Below, in pieces: positions 19,045-29,202 of a stretch of DNA of 64,000 nucleotides. The notes beneath the pieces are model-generated. The model saw nothing but the letters and a program-made list of their open reading frames with translations, searched no databases and had not been told where the DNA came from. Position 1 is the stretch's first letter; every line of letters starts with the position of its first letter. The stretch comes from Pedobacter africanus (GTDB taxonomy: Bacteria > Bacteroidota > Bacteroidia > Sphingobacteriales > Sphingobacteriaceae). Location of the stretch: positions 124,001-188,000 of the forward strand of contig NZ_FWXT01000001.1 of the NCBI RefSeq assembly GCF_900176535.1. The letters are read 5' to 3'. The position numbers were made by a program, and so were the translations under genes.

Positions 19045-20535
19045 ATGATCAATTTAAAAAATCTGGAAGTATGGTTCATTACCGGAACCCAGGACCTATA
19101 CGGAGAAGAGACCTTAAAACAGGTAGCCTTACATGCACAGCAGGTTGCAGCCTCACTTAATGAGGCCAACTCCATCCACGTCAGCATAGTTTACAAACCT
19201 ATTGTAAAAACACCTCAGGAGATTTTTGATACCCTGCAGCAAGCTAACCAAAGCAAAAACTGCATTGGAGTGATGACCTGGATGCATACTTTTTCGCCTG
19301 CAAAAATGTGGATCAGGGGCTTGAATATCCTTCAAAAGCCCTTGTTGCATTTACATACCCAATTTAACCGCGACATTCCATGGAGCAGTATTGATATGGA
19401 CTTTATGAACCTGAACCAAAGCGCCCATGGCGACCGTGAGTTCGGCTTTATGGTAACGCGTATGCGCAAAGACCGCAAAGTAGTAGTCGGTCATTGGCAG
19501 GACGAAGAAGTAATTAAAGAAATTGACACCTGGACCCGCGCCGCCGCAGGCTGGCACGACTGGCAGGGCGCCAGGTTTGTGCGTTTTGGTGACAACATGC
19601 GTTATGTAGCTGTAACGGATGGTGATAAAGTAGAAGCCGAACTTAAATTTGGTTTTGAGGTGAATACCTATGGCATCGGCGACCTGGTAGCCGTAATTAA
19701 CAGCATCCCTGAAAATGCTATCCAGCAATTGCTGGATGAATATGAAGCCAGCTATACCATGACTGACGACCTGAAAAAAGGTGGGGAAAGGCACGATTCG
19801 GTTTACCAGGCTGCAAAAATTGAACTGGGTCTCCGGAAATTCCTCGAAGATGGGAATTTTAAGGGCTTCAGCGATACCTTTGAAGACCTGCACGGCATGG
19901 TACAGCTGCCCGGGATTGCGGTACAACGCCTGTTGGCAGCGGGTTACGGATTTGCAGGGGAAGGTGACTGGAAAACTGCCGCCCTGGTAAGGGCCTGTAA
20001 GGTAATGGGTGCCGGGCTGCCGGGCACCAGTTCATTTATGGAAGATTACACCTATCATTTCGACCCTGCAAACGCAATGGTACTGGGTTCGCATATGCTG
20101 GAAGTGGACGCAGCCTTGGCCAGTGGTAAACCACGTCTGGAAGTACATCCCTTGGGTATAGGCGGAAAAGCCGACCCGGCCAGGCTCATTTTTAATGTAG
20201 CCGGCGGCAATGCAATCAACGCTTCTATTGTGGATATGGGCAACCGTTTCCGCTTGCTGGTCAATGAAGTGGAAGCCCTGGAACCGCAGCATGAACTGCC
20301 CAAGCTACCTGTAGCACAGGTATTATGGAAACCGCTTCCAGATATGAAAACAGGCTGTGCAGCCTGGATTTATGCCGGAGGTGCACACCATACGGCCTAC
20401 AGCCAGAACCTTACGACTGCACATTTGCTGGATTTTGCAAATATCGCAGGCATTGAGTATGTTAACATTGGCAAAGAGACCAGCATCAACCAGTTCAGAA
20501 ATGAGCTGCACTGGAACGAAACCTTTTATAGATAA
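19045..20535 (+). CDS. araA: L-arabinose isomerase
   Basis: 496 residues, full length for AraA. The family start EVWFITGTQDLYGEETL is obvious, followed by TWMHTFSPAKMWIRGL, LHLHTQFNRDIPW, a glutamate-containing SFMEDYTYHF segment and the C-terminal GGAHHTAYSQ, which supply the manganese-binding acids and histidines. It isomerises L-arabinose to L-ribulose, the first step of the pathway, in the cytoplasm. The symporter gene follows after six bases. Nothing is missing or truncated. Confidence 0.97.
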   Translation: MINLKNLEVWFITGTQDLYGEETLKQVALHAQQVAASLNEANSIHVSIVYKPIVKTPQEIFDTLQQANQSKNCIGVMTWMHTFSPAKMWIRGLNILQKPLLHLHTQFNRDIPWSSIDMDFMNLNQSAHGDREFGFMVTRMRKDRKVVVGHWQDEEVIKEIDTWTRAAAGWHDWQGARFVRFGDNMRYVAVTDGDKVEAELKFGFEVNTYGIGDLVAVINSIPENAIQQLLDEYEASYTMTDDLKKGGERHDSVYQAAKIELGLRKFLEDGNFKGFSDTFEDLHGMVQLPGIAVQRLLAAGYGFAGEGDWKTAALVRACKVMGAGLPGTSSFMEDYTYHFDPANAMVLGSHMLEVDAALASGKPRLEVHPLGIGGKADPARLIFNVAGGNAINASIVDMGNRFRLLVNEVEALEPQHELPKLPVAQVLWKPLPDMKTGCAAWIYAGGAHHTAYSQNLTTAHLLDFANIAGIEYVNIGKETSINQFRNELHWNETFYR

Positions 20536-20541
20536 CCAGAT

Positions 20542-22227
20542 ATGAACAACAGTTTAGTTACCACAGACTATGTAGTTTTCCTCATCTATTTTATAGTTGT
20601 TGCAGGCTATGGCTACTACATTTACCGGCAGCGTAAAAAGAACGAGCACGATGCCAAAGCCTTTTTCCTGGCCGAAGGCACATTAACCTGGTGGGCTATA
20701 GGCGCTTCGCTCATTGCATCCAATATCTCTGCAGAGCAGTTCATTGGCATGAGCGGCGAAGGTTTCTTTCTGGGTATTGCTGTAGCAGCTTACGAATGGA
20801 TTGCGGCCATCGCCCTTATCATTGTGGCCGTTTGGTTTATCCCGGTGTACCTTAAAAACAAGATCTACACCATGCCGCAATTCCTCAAAACGAGGTATAA
20901 TGAATCGGTAGCACTCATCATGGCCATATTCTGGCTGTTCCTGTATGTTTTTGTAAACCTGACCTCCATCCTGTACCTGGGTGCAGTAGCCATTAACGGC
21001 TTAACTGGCGGCGACTACCTGCATGTAATTATGGTTGGCCTGGCTGTTTTTGCACTCATCATTTCCCTCGGCGGAATGAAGGTAGTGGCCTATACAGATG
21101 TGATTCAGGTTGCCGTGCTGATATTTGGCGGGTTGGTGACCACATACATTGCGTTAACGGTAGTTGGGCAAAAGTTTGGTGTGGGCGCCAATGCCATTGC
21201 AGGGTTTAATGTACTGATGGAACAGGCACCAGAGCATTTCCGGATGATGATCCCAAAGCCTACCGCAGCGTCTGAACAGGCAGAGATCAGCAAGTACCTC
21301 ACCTTTCCGGGCCTGGCCTCTTATGCAGCCGGTATCTGGATCATTAACCTGAACTACTGGGGCTGCAACCAGTACATTACCCAAAGGGCCCTGGGTGCCG
21401 ACCTGCATACCGCCCGAACGGGGATCCTGTTTGCAGGTTTTTTAAAGCTGCTGATGCCTTTAATTGTAATGCTACCTGGCATTGCTGCTTATGTGTTGTA
21501 CAAAGGCGGGCACCTGCCCCAGCTTATTGGCGGTAAAGACGGGGCTTACTCGGCTATCCTCACTTTCCTGCCTACCGGTTTAAAAGGCCTATCGGTAGCT
21601 GCTTTAACTGCAGCTATAGTAGCCTCGCTGGCGGGCAAGGTAAACAGTATCTCTACTATTTTTACACTCGATATATATTCGCGCTATTTCAGCAAAGGTT
21701 CAGAACAAAAGAACCTGGTACTGGTGGGCAGGGCTACGGTATTTGCGGGAATGATCCTGGCTGTGCTCTTTACCTGGGATGACCTGCTGGGTATAGGTGG
21801 CGAAGGTGGCTTTACCTTTATACAAAAATATACGGGCTTTATCAGTCCGGGTGTATTTGCCATGTTTATCCTGGGAATGTTCTGGAAAAGGACTACCGGT
21901 GCGGCGGCTGTTGCAGGTGTATTGGCAGGTTTTTTACTGTCGGTTTTCTTTAATGAAATGGCACCGCGTATGCTGGGCAACGAAACCTGGCTGTATACGG
22001 CTTATCCAAACGGAGCAGGCAGCTATGAAATTCCTTTCCACATTTGTATGGGACTGTCTTTCGCCTTTACCATGCTGATTATGATTGCCATGAGTATGGC
22101 AGGGCCTAAAGTAAATGAGAAGGCTTTTGAACTGGACAAATCTATGTTTAAAGTTGCGCCATCTACCATGATACTGATTGTGGTAACCTTACTGGTTATC
22201 GGGGCGCTGTATGTAAAGTTCTGGTAA
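20542..22227 (+). CDS. sodium/sugar symporter (SSS/SGLT family), probable L-arabinose importer
   Basis: 561 residues with about 14 membrane segments. The family signatures are GASLIASNISAEQFIGMSGE in the first part, IWIINLNYWGCNQYITQRAL in the middle, and ALTAAIVASLAGKVNSISTIFTLDIYSRY, the SGLT-type sodium site. It closes the ara operon, and the usual gene in this position in Bacteroidota is an arabinose transporter, so L-arabinose is the likely cargo by context. It is followed by a strong hairpin at 22252-22283. Confidence 0.88.
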   Translation: MNNSLVTTDYVVFLIYFIVVAGYGYYIYRQRKKNEHDAKAFFLAEGTLTWWAIGASLIASNISAEQFIGMSGEGFFLGIAVAAYEWIAAIALIIVAVWFIPVYLKNKIYTMPQFLKTRYNESVALIMAIFWLFLYVFVNLTSILYLGAVAINGLTGGDYLHVIMVGLAVFALIISLGGMKVVAYTDVIQVAVLIFGGLVTTYIALTVVGQKFGVGANAIAGFNVLMEQAPEHFRMMIPKPTAASEQAEISKYLTFPGLASYAAGIWIINLNYWGCNQYITQRALGADLHTARTGILFAGFLKLLMPLIVMLPGIAAYVLYKGGHLPQLIGGKDGAYSAILTFLPTGLKGLSVAALTAAIVASLAGKVNSISTIFTLDIYSRYFSKGSEQKNLVLVGRATVFAGMILAVLFTWDDLLGIGGEGGFTFIQKYTGFISPGVFAMFILGMFWKRTTGAAAVAGVLAGFLLSVFFNEMAPRMLGNETWLYTAYPNGAGSYEIPFHICMGLSFAFTMLIMIAMSMAGPKVNEKAFELDKSMFKVAPSTMILIVVTLLVIGALYVKFW

Positions 22228-22251
22228 GTTATACAGTCTGACATTTCATGA

Positions 22252-22283
22252 AACAGGCAGCATGTTCAATTGTGCTGCCTGTT
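22252..22283 (+). terminator. terminator hairpin after the ara operon
   Basis: Perfect 11-base arms (AACAGGCAGCA at 22252-22262, complement at 22273-22283) and a 10-base loop, 24 bases after the stop of the symporter gene and before the convergent metallophosphoesterase gene. The T-run behind it is weak, so function as a terminator rests on stem strength and position. Confidence 0.65.
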
Positions 22284-22328
22284 CTAATATTCGTTTAGAC
22301 TTTACCATCTTTCAAAATGCTATTGTCA

Positions 22329-23222
22329 CTAAATTGAAAACTTATAGGATTTGGTACGTCCAACACCTTTAATTTCAAAATGATCAGTATAGATTTCCAG
22401 GATGCCATACGCATTCTTATCTGATGTCTCCACCATACCTTCAAGTGTGATACATGGTATGGATAAATGATTTCCAAAATCTCCAATATGATGATGTCCC
22501 GCAAGCAATGCTTTAACACAAGTGTATTTATCTATAACACGAAGGATCTCCTGACTGTTAAGGGCTGTAAATCCTCTCGAAAAATCGAGTGGATGATGTG
22601 AAAGGATAAATACTTTCAGCTTTTGGTTTTGCGCTTTGGCCAGTAAACTGTCGACCCACTTTAACTGTCGGCTGCTGATTCCCCCGTTATATTCCTGGGC
22701 ATTAACCCCTTTAACCGCCTTGATACTGTCCATCATATTCTTTAGTTCTTTTTCTTTCCAGGTTCCGGTGACATTAGCGTATGATGCAATTTCATTGGTA
22801 TTGAGGAGGATAAAAAGACAGCCTTTTTTTTCAAGAGAATAATACTCGGATGGCATGCCCAGTTTTGCAAACAAGGATTTGTTTTCTGTTACGCCATGAT
22901 AGTCATGGTTACCCGTAGTGTTATAAACCGGCTTTTTTAGTCTGTCTAAAATCGACAATACAGAATCCAGGTCTTTTGGATTTCTATCAACGACATCCCC
23001 CAGGTTAAGTGAAAATTGCACCTTTTGTTGGTTAAGGTCTTCAACGCAGGCCCTCAGTTTGTTTAATGAGTTTCTGTAATAACGTGTACCTCTTGTTTCA
23101 GCATTTGCATACTGAATATCGGCAATAAGGCCTACACGTAAAAATGGCTTTGGCGCCTGCGCCTGGGTATTCAGGTTTCCCATTAATACAAACAGGGTAA
23201 AAAAATAAGCTAACTTGTTCAT
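22329..23222 (-). CDS. secreted calcineurin-like metallophosphoesterase (ADPRibase-Mn type)
   Basis: 297 residues, with a signal peptide ending near NTQAQA. The five metallophosphoesterase motifs appear in order: DIQY (Asp35), LNLGDVVD, TTGNHDYH, LSHHPLDF and LLAGHHH. DIQYAN followed by RGTRYYRNSL resembles the manganese-dependent ADP-ribose/CDP-alcohol diphosphatases. It probably hydrolyses phosphodi- or pyrophosphates outside the cytoplasm. It converges on the ara operon and is separated from the TlpA gene by a terminator, so it appears to be its own transcription unit. Confidence 0.85.
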   Translation of the reverse strand: MNKLAYFFTLFVLMGNLNTQAQAPKPFLRVGLIADIQYANAETRGTRYYRNSLNKLRACVEDLNQQKVQFSLNLGDVVDRNPKDLDSVLSILDRLKKPVYNTTGNHDYHGVTENKSLFAKLGMPSEYYSLEKKGCLFILLNTNEIASYANVTGTWKEKELKNMMDSIKAVKGVNAQEYNGGISSRQLKWVDSLLAKAQNQKLKVFILSHHPLDFSRGFTALNSQEILRVIDKYTCVKALLAGHHHIGDFGNHLSIPCITLEGMVETSDKNAYGILEIYTDHFEIKGVGRTKSYKFSI

Positions 23223-23338
23223 GTAATTAAATTTACTTTAATGTTAGCGATTTAACTATAATTATTTATGCCTGCAAAGCATTCCCCTGCGCAATCGTTT
23301 GCACACAAAATTTTATCCACCGAATCTGAAGCAAAATA

Positions 23339-23368
23339 CAAAAGGACTCCTTTCGGGGAGTCCTTTTG
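23339..23368 (-). terminator. terminator hairpin after the second SusCD-TlpA operon
   Basis: Perfect 12-base arms (23339-23350 and 23357-23368) with a six-base loop, lying six bases beyond the stop codon of the TlpA gene. T-rich sequence borders the stem on both strands, as in intrinsic terminators. Confidence 0.8.
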
Positions 23369-23374
23369 CAGGAT

Positions 23375-24130
23375 TTAATGCACTACACCATTTACCGCTA
23401 AAACCTTTTCCAGTTGTGCTTCCACCTCTTGTTCATTGCCGGAGTATACCAGGATTTTCCCCGCTTTATCCAGCAGCACATAAAAGGGCAGAAACTTTAT
23501 CTCGTACAGGTTGCCTACAACTGAAGGGGCAAACTTTTCAGGAAATTCATCTACTACCTGTAGCCAGGGCATCTTTTCCTGTTCCAGTGCCTTTTTCCAG
23601 GCCTCCTGGCTTTGATCGGCCGAGAGGCTGATGAGCTCAAAGCCTTTGGCCTTGTATTTCGCATAAACGGCTTTCAAATGCGGTATGGCCTTTCGGCAAG
23701 GCACACACCAGCTGGCCCAGAAATCGATCAGCACATATTTTCCGCGTGTATCCGAAAGCTTTAGCTTTTTCCCACCGGGCATCATCAGGCTGAAATCGGG
23801 GGCTAGATTGCCAGGCTTCAGCTTTCTTTTCTTTTCCAGTACGGACTCCATTGCCAGATAACTTTTAGTTTCCTTTGCCGCACCAGTAAATTTTTCCATC
23901 AGTGCTTCCTGTTGCTCCAAGCTGGTCTGGTAATCAAACTTCAGGAACTCACTGAGAAAATAAGGGCCGGAAACCGAAGCCGGGTTTGCACTGATGTATT
24001 CAGTGATCCACTTCAGGCGCTCAGGCCTTTTCAGTTTACTGATGGAGTCGTTCAATGCCTTGTCCTGCGCATTGGCCGATGGGATCGCGATCCCCAACAG
24101 GAGGATAGCTGTAATGATATATCTTAACAT
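23375..24130 (-). CDS. TlpA/ResA-like exported thioredoxin
   Basis: 251 residues. A signal peptide ends near ANAQ. Residues 22-105 are helical and of unknown role. The thioredoxin-like domain from about 108 carries the redox motif WCVPC (Cys142, Cys145) after VLIDFWAS and the cis-proline segment KFLPFYVLL. It should reduce or oxidise disulfides in the periplasm. The gene is 11 bases after susD and is the last of the sigma/FecR/SusC/SusD/TlpA operon. A thioredoxin-like gene takes the same place in the first locus, suggesting a functional link to the paired transporter, perhaps handling of a thiol-containing or peptide ligand. Confidence 0.92.
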   Translation of the reverse strand: MLRYIITAILLLGIAIPSANAQDKALNDSISKLKRPERLKWITEYISANPASVSGPYFLSEFLKFDYQTSLEQQEALMEKFTGAAKETKSYLAMESVLEKKRKLKPGNLAPDFSLMMPGGKKLKLSDTRGKYVLIDFWASWCVPCRKAIPHLKAVYAKYKAKGFELISLSADQSQEAWKKALEQEKMPWLQVVDEFPEKFAPSVVGNLYEIKFLPFYVLLDKAGKILVYSGNEQEVEAQLEKVLAVNGVVH

Positions 24131-24141
24131 AATCTGCTTTG

Positions 24142-25575
24142 TTAGTTTTTAGAATAACCGGGGTTCTGGTCACCAAACAGCGGATTGTATAAAAATTCAT
24201 CTTTTGGTACCGGTAAAATATATTGCGTTTGACTGGTTATGGTCGGTTTTACCTGCTTTACCGTTTCAAATGGCAGGCGCAGCAAGGCCATCCACTCCAT
24301 GCCGTCTTCTGCGATCAGGCTTTTTACCGTTTCCTTGTAAATCTCGAACAGCAATGTAGCCGGTGTGCCGGCATTTTCTACCGCGTTGTAAGGCTGGCTA
24401 TTTGCCGTAGCGGTAATCCCTGCCTTTTCCTGCACCTGATGAACCGGTATTCTTGCCTCGGCCAGATTACCTCCCGAACGTACAATAGCCTCGGCTTTTA
24501 ACAGATAAACTTCGGTTAACCGCAACACATAATAGGTTTCAGATAATGCCGATGGCACACCGTTTTCCTTCATGTACTTGGTAAAGAAAAAATAGGCCGG
24601 CCGTGGCCTTACGCTACCAATCATCCAGGCCTGGCGCGGATCATTGTCGTACATGGTTTTCAAAGCCGTCTTTGCGACATACAGGGAAGATGCGCCCGGC
24701 CAGTATTGGGCACTGGTGCTGTAGGTTTCTTTTTCCTGGTTGGCCTGTGGCTTGATGCCCAGGATCACTTCCTTACTGGCCAGTCCGTTCTTATGAAAAA
24801 CATCTTCAGCTATGGCTTCCAGTTTATAGGGACTATCGGCTATCAGGGAATTGGCCAGCGTAATGATTGTTCCATAATCTGCAGCACCGCCCCTGCTCAT
24901 CAATACCCGCGTTTTTAAAGCCATTCCTGCCCATTTGCTGACATAATGGTTAGGATTGGTTGCCGGGCCATTAATGATCACATCGTCCAGATCGGCCAGG
25001 ATATAATCATAGCTTTCCTTTACCGTACTCCGCTTTTTTGGGATATTGCTGAGGGTTGAAAGCTCATCGCGCAACAGTGCCCCCCGGGGGCTGTCGGCCT
25101 TGTACCATTCCCCGTAAAAAGTAAGCAGTTTAAAGTGCGCATAAGCCCTTAAAAAACGGGCTTCGGCAATCATCTCCTTCTTCCTGTTCGCAGTAAATTT
25201 TTCGGCTGGCAAGGCATTTATTCCACTAATCACTCCGTTTACGGCGTTGAGCAGCGTGTACGATTCTGCCCAATACGAACTGCTGGCCCGGTCATTGCGG
25301 TTTTCCTCTTCCGGCAATATGCTGGAGTACATCCCCAGGTAGCCTGCAAACATAGGCGGGATGATCTGATGGCTCTGCCAACCGGTTTTGGTAATGGTTG
25401 CGTTGGCAAAACGGTAGTAAGCACCATTTAATGCAATCTGGGCTGTAGCCTGATCCAATATGGTATTTGCATCAACCTTAGCATTTTTGGGTAGTGCACC
25501 CAGTTCCTTTTTACAAGCATAGCAGCTGATGAAGAGTACTGCTATCGCAATATATTTATAGATTAATATTTTCAT
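24142..25575 (-). CDS. SusD/RagB-family outer-membrane nutrient-binding lipoprotein
   Basis: 477 residues with a lipoprotein signal; either Cys18 or Cys21 of LFISCYAC can be the lipidated residue. The SusD core segment RFLRAYAHFKLLTFYGEWY and the later LRLTEVYLLKAEAIVRSGG mark the family. Length, order of blocks and spacing to susC (11 bases) match the SusD of the first locus at 371-1795, so the two are paralogous systems. It should act with the SusC encoded just upstream in binding a surface ligand. No carbohydrate-active enzyme is in the operon, so the ligand need not be a glycan. Confidence 0.92.
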   Translation of the reverse strand: MKILIYKYIAIAVLFISCYACKKELGALPKNAKVDANTILDQATAQIALNGAYYRFANATITKTGWQSHQIIPPMFAGYLGMYSSILPEEENRNDRASSSYWAESYTLLNAVNGVISGINALPAEKFTANRKKEMIAEARFLRAYAHFKLLTFYGEWYKADSPRGALLRDELSTLSNIPKKRSTVKESYDYILADLDDVIINGPATNPNHYVSKWAGMALKTRVLMSRGGAADYGTIITLANSLIADSPYKLEAIAEDVFHKNGLASKEVILGIKPQANQEKETYSTSAQYWPGASSLYVAKTALKTMYDNDPRQAWMIGSVRPRPAYFFFTKYMKENGVPSALSETYYVLRLTEVYLLKAEAIVRSGGNLAEARIPVHQVQEKAGITATANSQPYNAVENAGTPATLLFEIYKETVKSLIAEDGMEWMALLRLPFETVKQVKPTITSQTQYILPVPKDEFLYNPLFGDQNPGYSKN

Positions 25576-25586
25576 CTCTCTGTGTA

Positions 25587-28500
25587 TTAAAATCCAAAAC
25601 GAAGTCCAAAACTAAACTGCCTTACTGTTGGGTATCCCCCTGCATCACTATAGCCCCCAATCAGGCTGTACGGATCATTACTTACCTCCGGATCTGCTCC
25701 GGGATAATTGGTAATGGTCAGCAAATTAGTTCCTGAAACATATACAGAAGCTGTATTTAGTTTCAGTTTTTTCATCAGCAAAGGGGAAAGCTGGTAACTC
25801 AGTGTTACAGATTTCAGCTTGATAAAAGAAGCGTCATATACGTTATTGCTCGCTCCGGTCACATTGGTACCCTGGCCCAAGATCAGCCTTGGCCTTTCGG
25901 TATTTTGGTTTTCCGGTGTCCATCTGTCCAATATTCTGATGCCCTTGTTGGTACGGGTACCCGCATCTGCATTTTGTACATCCGCCAGGTAATAAATGTC
26001 ACCGCCATAAGAAAAAGTGGCCAGCGTAATCAGACTGAAGTTCTTATAGGTAAGGCTATTGGTATACCCCCCATAATATTTTGGCTCGGCATGCCCTATG
26101 ATCTCACTTTTATTGAAGCGTGTTGCCGGGTCGAGTATATAACGGGTGTCGCCAATCCCCAGATAAGGATACTGCCCAAACTGGGCAAACAGGTTTTTAC
26201 TCTTATAATCGTCTACTTCTGCCTGCGTCCGCAATAATCCGTCAAACCTGTAACCCCACAATAAACCCAGAGGTTCGCCTACCTTGAGCACATTATTCCC
26301 ATAAGTATAGGTTTTCGGATTGGCAGGATCAGAAAAATCATTGGACAGTGCCAGCACTTTAGACCTGTTGCCGGATATGTTAAAAGTACCCGACCAATGG
26401 ATGTTTTTGCTGCGTATAAAATCGCCACGCAGTGAAAGTTCAAGCCCCCTGTTCCTGATGTCGGCAATATTAGCCGTTACCCCGGTAAAACCCGAACTAC
26501 GTGCTACGGTTGCCGGAAACAAAATCCCGTCGGTAGATTTCTCATAATACCCTATGCCCCCGCTTAACCTCGAATTGAAGAAGGCAAAATCAATACCAGC
26601 ATCTTTTTGCAGGGTAGACTCCCATTTGATCCTATCGTTACCCAATTGGGTTGGGGCCAGTCCGTTTAGTCCGGCATAGGAAACGGGGGAATAAAGGGTA
26701 TAGAACAGGTTATCTCCTATGTTCTGCGTACCGGTATAGCCGGCGCTTGCCCTCAGTTTAATCTCACTGATCCATTTTACATTTTTCAGGAAATTTTCTT
26801 CAGAGATACGCCAGGCTACACCACCCGAGGGGAAATACCCCACCCTGTTCTTTTCCGGAAATTTAGAGGAGGCATCTGAACGTCCGGTAAAAGTGAACAG
26901 GTATTTTTCGTACCATGCGTAGTTTGCACGCATGTAAAAACTGAGCAGTGAATTCTGCCCCGAAATACCGGTAGACGGTAAAGTTAATGCTGCAGAAGAC
27001 AGGTTATTCAGGTAATTATCGTCCGGAAAGCCCTGGCCACTGGCCGAAAAGGAATTGCTCCGTGTAATCTGCCAGGAAGTCCCGGCCAGGATATTGATCC
27101 TGTTGTTTTCATTAAACTGCTTGTCCCAGGTCAGCGTGTTCTCATAAAACAGGTCTACATTTTGTGATTGTGCCTGTGTGGCCACTCCGTTTTTGGAGCC
27201 ACTCGCATAGCCACCGCTTCCCGAGATCTGCGCCGTACTGGGTACATAATTGGTCTGGCGGTAGTTGTTGTAATTAACCGATACAGTAGATTTGAGTTTC
27301 AGGTTCTTAAGGATATCGTATTCGCCCGATAAAGACCCCAGCAGGGTCATGTTGTTGGATTTGTTGATGCCTTTAAGCAACAACAATGGATTCTGATAAC
27401 CTTCAAAACCATAAGTTCCGTTCTCGTTTGCACTGATTACCTTTATGCTGCCGTCGGGATTGTAGGCGTCCAGGGTAGGCGGTGCAAATAAGGCTTGCGA
27501 ATACATCCCGTTGGTAAGGTTATTGGTGCTAAAGCCGTAATCCAGATTGGTATTGATCCGTAAACGACTGTTAATTTCATTATCGAGGCTTACTTTCCCT
27601 GCAATCTGGGTAAAATCTGTGCCTACGATGGTACCATTATTTTTATTATAGGCCAGGGAAGTGTAGTACCGGGAACCCGTACCGCCACCTCTTACTGCAA
27701 TATCTGCATTTTGGGTAATGCCATTTCGCAGTACCAGATCCAGCCAGTCTGTATTTCCTGTACCCAGAAAATCCGGATTGGTTAAAATATTGGTGGCTGT
27801 TGGGTCTGGTGCAAGTGCCGGAACCAATGCTGCCCGGGCATCGTTCAGGTTTTTTGCAGCCTCTTTCATGATCATGATGTACTGATCCCTGTTTAGAAGT
27901 TTTTCTTTAATGGGGCTGGTGATTCCTGCATAATAATTGGCTTCAAAGATTGGTTTCTGATTGTGTTTGCCCTTCTTTGTTGTAATGATGACCACCCCAT
28001 TTGCAGCCCTCGAGCCATAAATCGCCGTTGCAGATGCATCCTTCAGGATGTCTATGGTCTCTATATCGTTGATGTTTAGCCCCCCCAAACTGTTCAATCC
28101 GCGTGCAAAAGAGCCCGAGATGGTCTGACTGGCATTAGGGCCATAGCCTTCTACCGGGCTAAGAATTTCTGCCGCACTTTGCAGATACCTGTTCTGGATT
28201 TGTACCTGTATGCCGTCGATAATGTACAAAGGGTCATTTCCGCCCATCAGGGAAGTCCCGCCCCTGATCCTGATCTTGGCCACACCACCCGGTGAGCCAT
28301 CGGCCTGAACCACCTGTACACCTGCAGCCTTGCCGCTCAGTGCCTGGTCTACCGTAGCAAAAGGCACATCCCTCACTTCCGTCACATTTATTGACGCTAC
28401 GGACCCGGTAAGGTCTTTTCTACGGGTGCTGCCATAGCCTACAACCACCATTTCGTTAAGTTTATTGGGATCCAGCTGCATGACAATGGTCATGTTCTGC

Positions 28501-29039
28501 TGAGCGGCTACCTCCCTGGTCATAAAACCTACGTAGCTTATGACCAACATGGCACCCTCTTCCGGCACGGTGATCGTAAAACGTCCATCCGAACCGGTTA
28601 CCACAACCTTGTTATACCCTTTTACTTTAACACTAGCCGAGCCCACCGGCTTTCCGCCTTCATCCACCACACGGCCCTTTATTTCCGTGGCCGTAAAAAA
28701 GCCGCTCATTCGGTCAAGGAAGTTTTTTTCCCGGCTTTTGATAATGATGGTCCTGTTTTCGATGGTATAAGTTAAGGGCTGTCCTTTGAAACAGGCTTCC
28801 AGGGCCTCTTCCAGCGATACATTCCGCAGGTTCAGGGTTACAGGATTTGCCCTTCCAATGTTAAAATCGTTATAAAACACATCCATCCCCGTCTGCTTTT
28901 TCAGGCTTTCCATTATGGTTTTTAGCCTGGCGTTTTTTTCTATCAGCGTAACCTGCGCCCGGCTGGCCGCACTTACCTGAATCAAAAACACCGTCATTAT
29001 GATGATAGTTAATCGCATCACACGCAATAGTTTTTTCAT
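25587..29039 (-). CDS. SusC/RagA TonB-dependent outer-membrane transporter with STN domain
   Basis: About 1150 residues from the ATG at 29039; a GTG at 29069 would add ten. Domains in order: signal peptide (ends near SAASRA), STN domain (about 20-90), a carboxypeptidase-regulatory-like domain beginning IKGRVVDEGGKP, a plug domain with DLTGSVASI and ILKDASATAIYGSRAANGVV, and the barrel ending in FSFGLRFGF. It resembles the SusC of the first locus along its full length. With its STN domain it should signal to the FecR/ECF pair upstream when ligand is bound. SusD follows 11 bases later. Confidence 0.94.
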   Translation of the reverse strand: MKKLLRVMRLTIIIMTVFLIQVSAASRAQVTLIEKNARLKTIMESLKKQTGMDVFYNDFNIGRANPVTLNLRNVSLEEALEACFKGQPLTYTIENRTIIIKSREKNFLDRMSGFFTATEIKGRVVDEGGKPVGSASVKVKGYNKVVVTGSDGRFTITVPEEGAMLVISYVGFMTREVAAQQNMTIVMQLDPNKLNEMVVVGYGSTRRKDLTGSVASINVTEVRDVPFATVDQALSGKAAGVQVVQADGSPGGVAKIRIRGGTSLMGGNDPLYIIDGIQVQIQNRYLQSAAEILSPVEGYGPNASQTISGSFARGLNSLGGLNINDIETIDILKDASATAIYGSRAANGVVIITTKKGKHNQKPIFEANYYAGITSPIKEKLLNRDQYIMIMKEAAKNLNDARAALVPALAPDPTATNILTNPDFLGTGNTDWLDLVLRNGITQNADIAVRGGGTGSRYYTSLAYNKNNGTIVGTDFTQIAGKVSLDNEINSRLRINTNLDYGFSTNNLTNGMYSQALFAPPTLDAYNPDGSIKVISANENGTYGFEGYQNPLLLLKGINKSNNMTLLGSLSGEYDILKNLKLKSTVSVNYNNYRQTNYVPSTAQISGSGGYASGSKNGVATQAQSQNVDLFYENTLTWDKQFNENNRINILAGTSWQITRSNSFSASGQGFPDDNYLNNLSSAALTLPSTGISGQNSLLSFYMRANYAWYEKYLFTFTGRSDASSKFPEKNRVGYFPSGGVAWRISEENFLKNVKWISEIKLRASAGYTGTQNIGDNLFYTLYSPVSYAGLNGLAPTQLGNDRIKWESTLQKDAGIDFAFFNSRLSGGIGYYEKSTDGILFPATVARSSGFTGVTANIADIRNRGLELSLRGDFIRSKNIHWSGTFNISGNRSKVLALSNDFSDPANPKTYTYGNNVLKVGEPLGLLWGYRFDGLLRTQAEVDDYKSKNLFAQFGQYPYLGIGDTRYILDPATRFNKSEIIGHAEPKYYGGYTNSLTYKNFSLITLATFSYGGDIYYLADVQNADAGTRTNKGIRILDRWTPENQNTERPRLILGQGTNVTGASNNVYDASFIKLKSVTLSYQLSPLLMKKLKLNTASVYVSGTNLLTITNYPGADPEVSNDPYSLIGGYSDAGGYPTVRQFSFGLRFGF

Positions 29040-29143
29040 TATCTTTGATTGTTTAGGTTTATTCTTCACAAAGCGCAGGTTGTCTAAGCTATACGCTTTG
29101 TTTCAGTTGATTGCAAGAATTAACAGTATAGATCCAAACAAAG

Positions 29144-29171
29144 ACCGGGAGTAGGTCGAAGCACTCCCGGT
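29144..29171 (-). promoter_or_regulatory. GC-rich hairpin between fecR and susC (second locus)
   Basis: Perfect nine-base arms (ACCGGGAGT at 29144-29152, complement at 29163-29171) with a ten-base loop, 31 bases after the fecR stop and about 105 bases before the susC ATG. In the minus-strand RNA the stem is followed by a T-rich stretch (CTTTGTTTGG), so termination or attenuation of read-through from fecR is plausible. Confidence 0.5.
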
Positions 29172-29202
29172 TATTTAAGGATCTCTTTTTAAGCAGGTAA
29201 AA

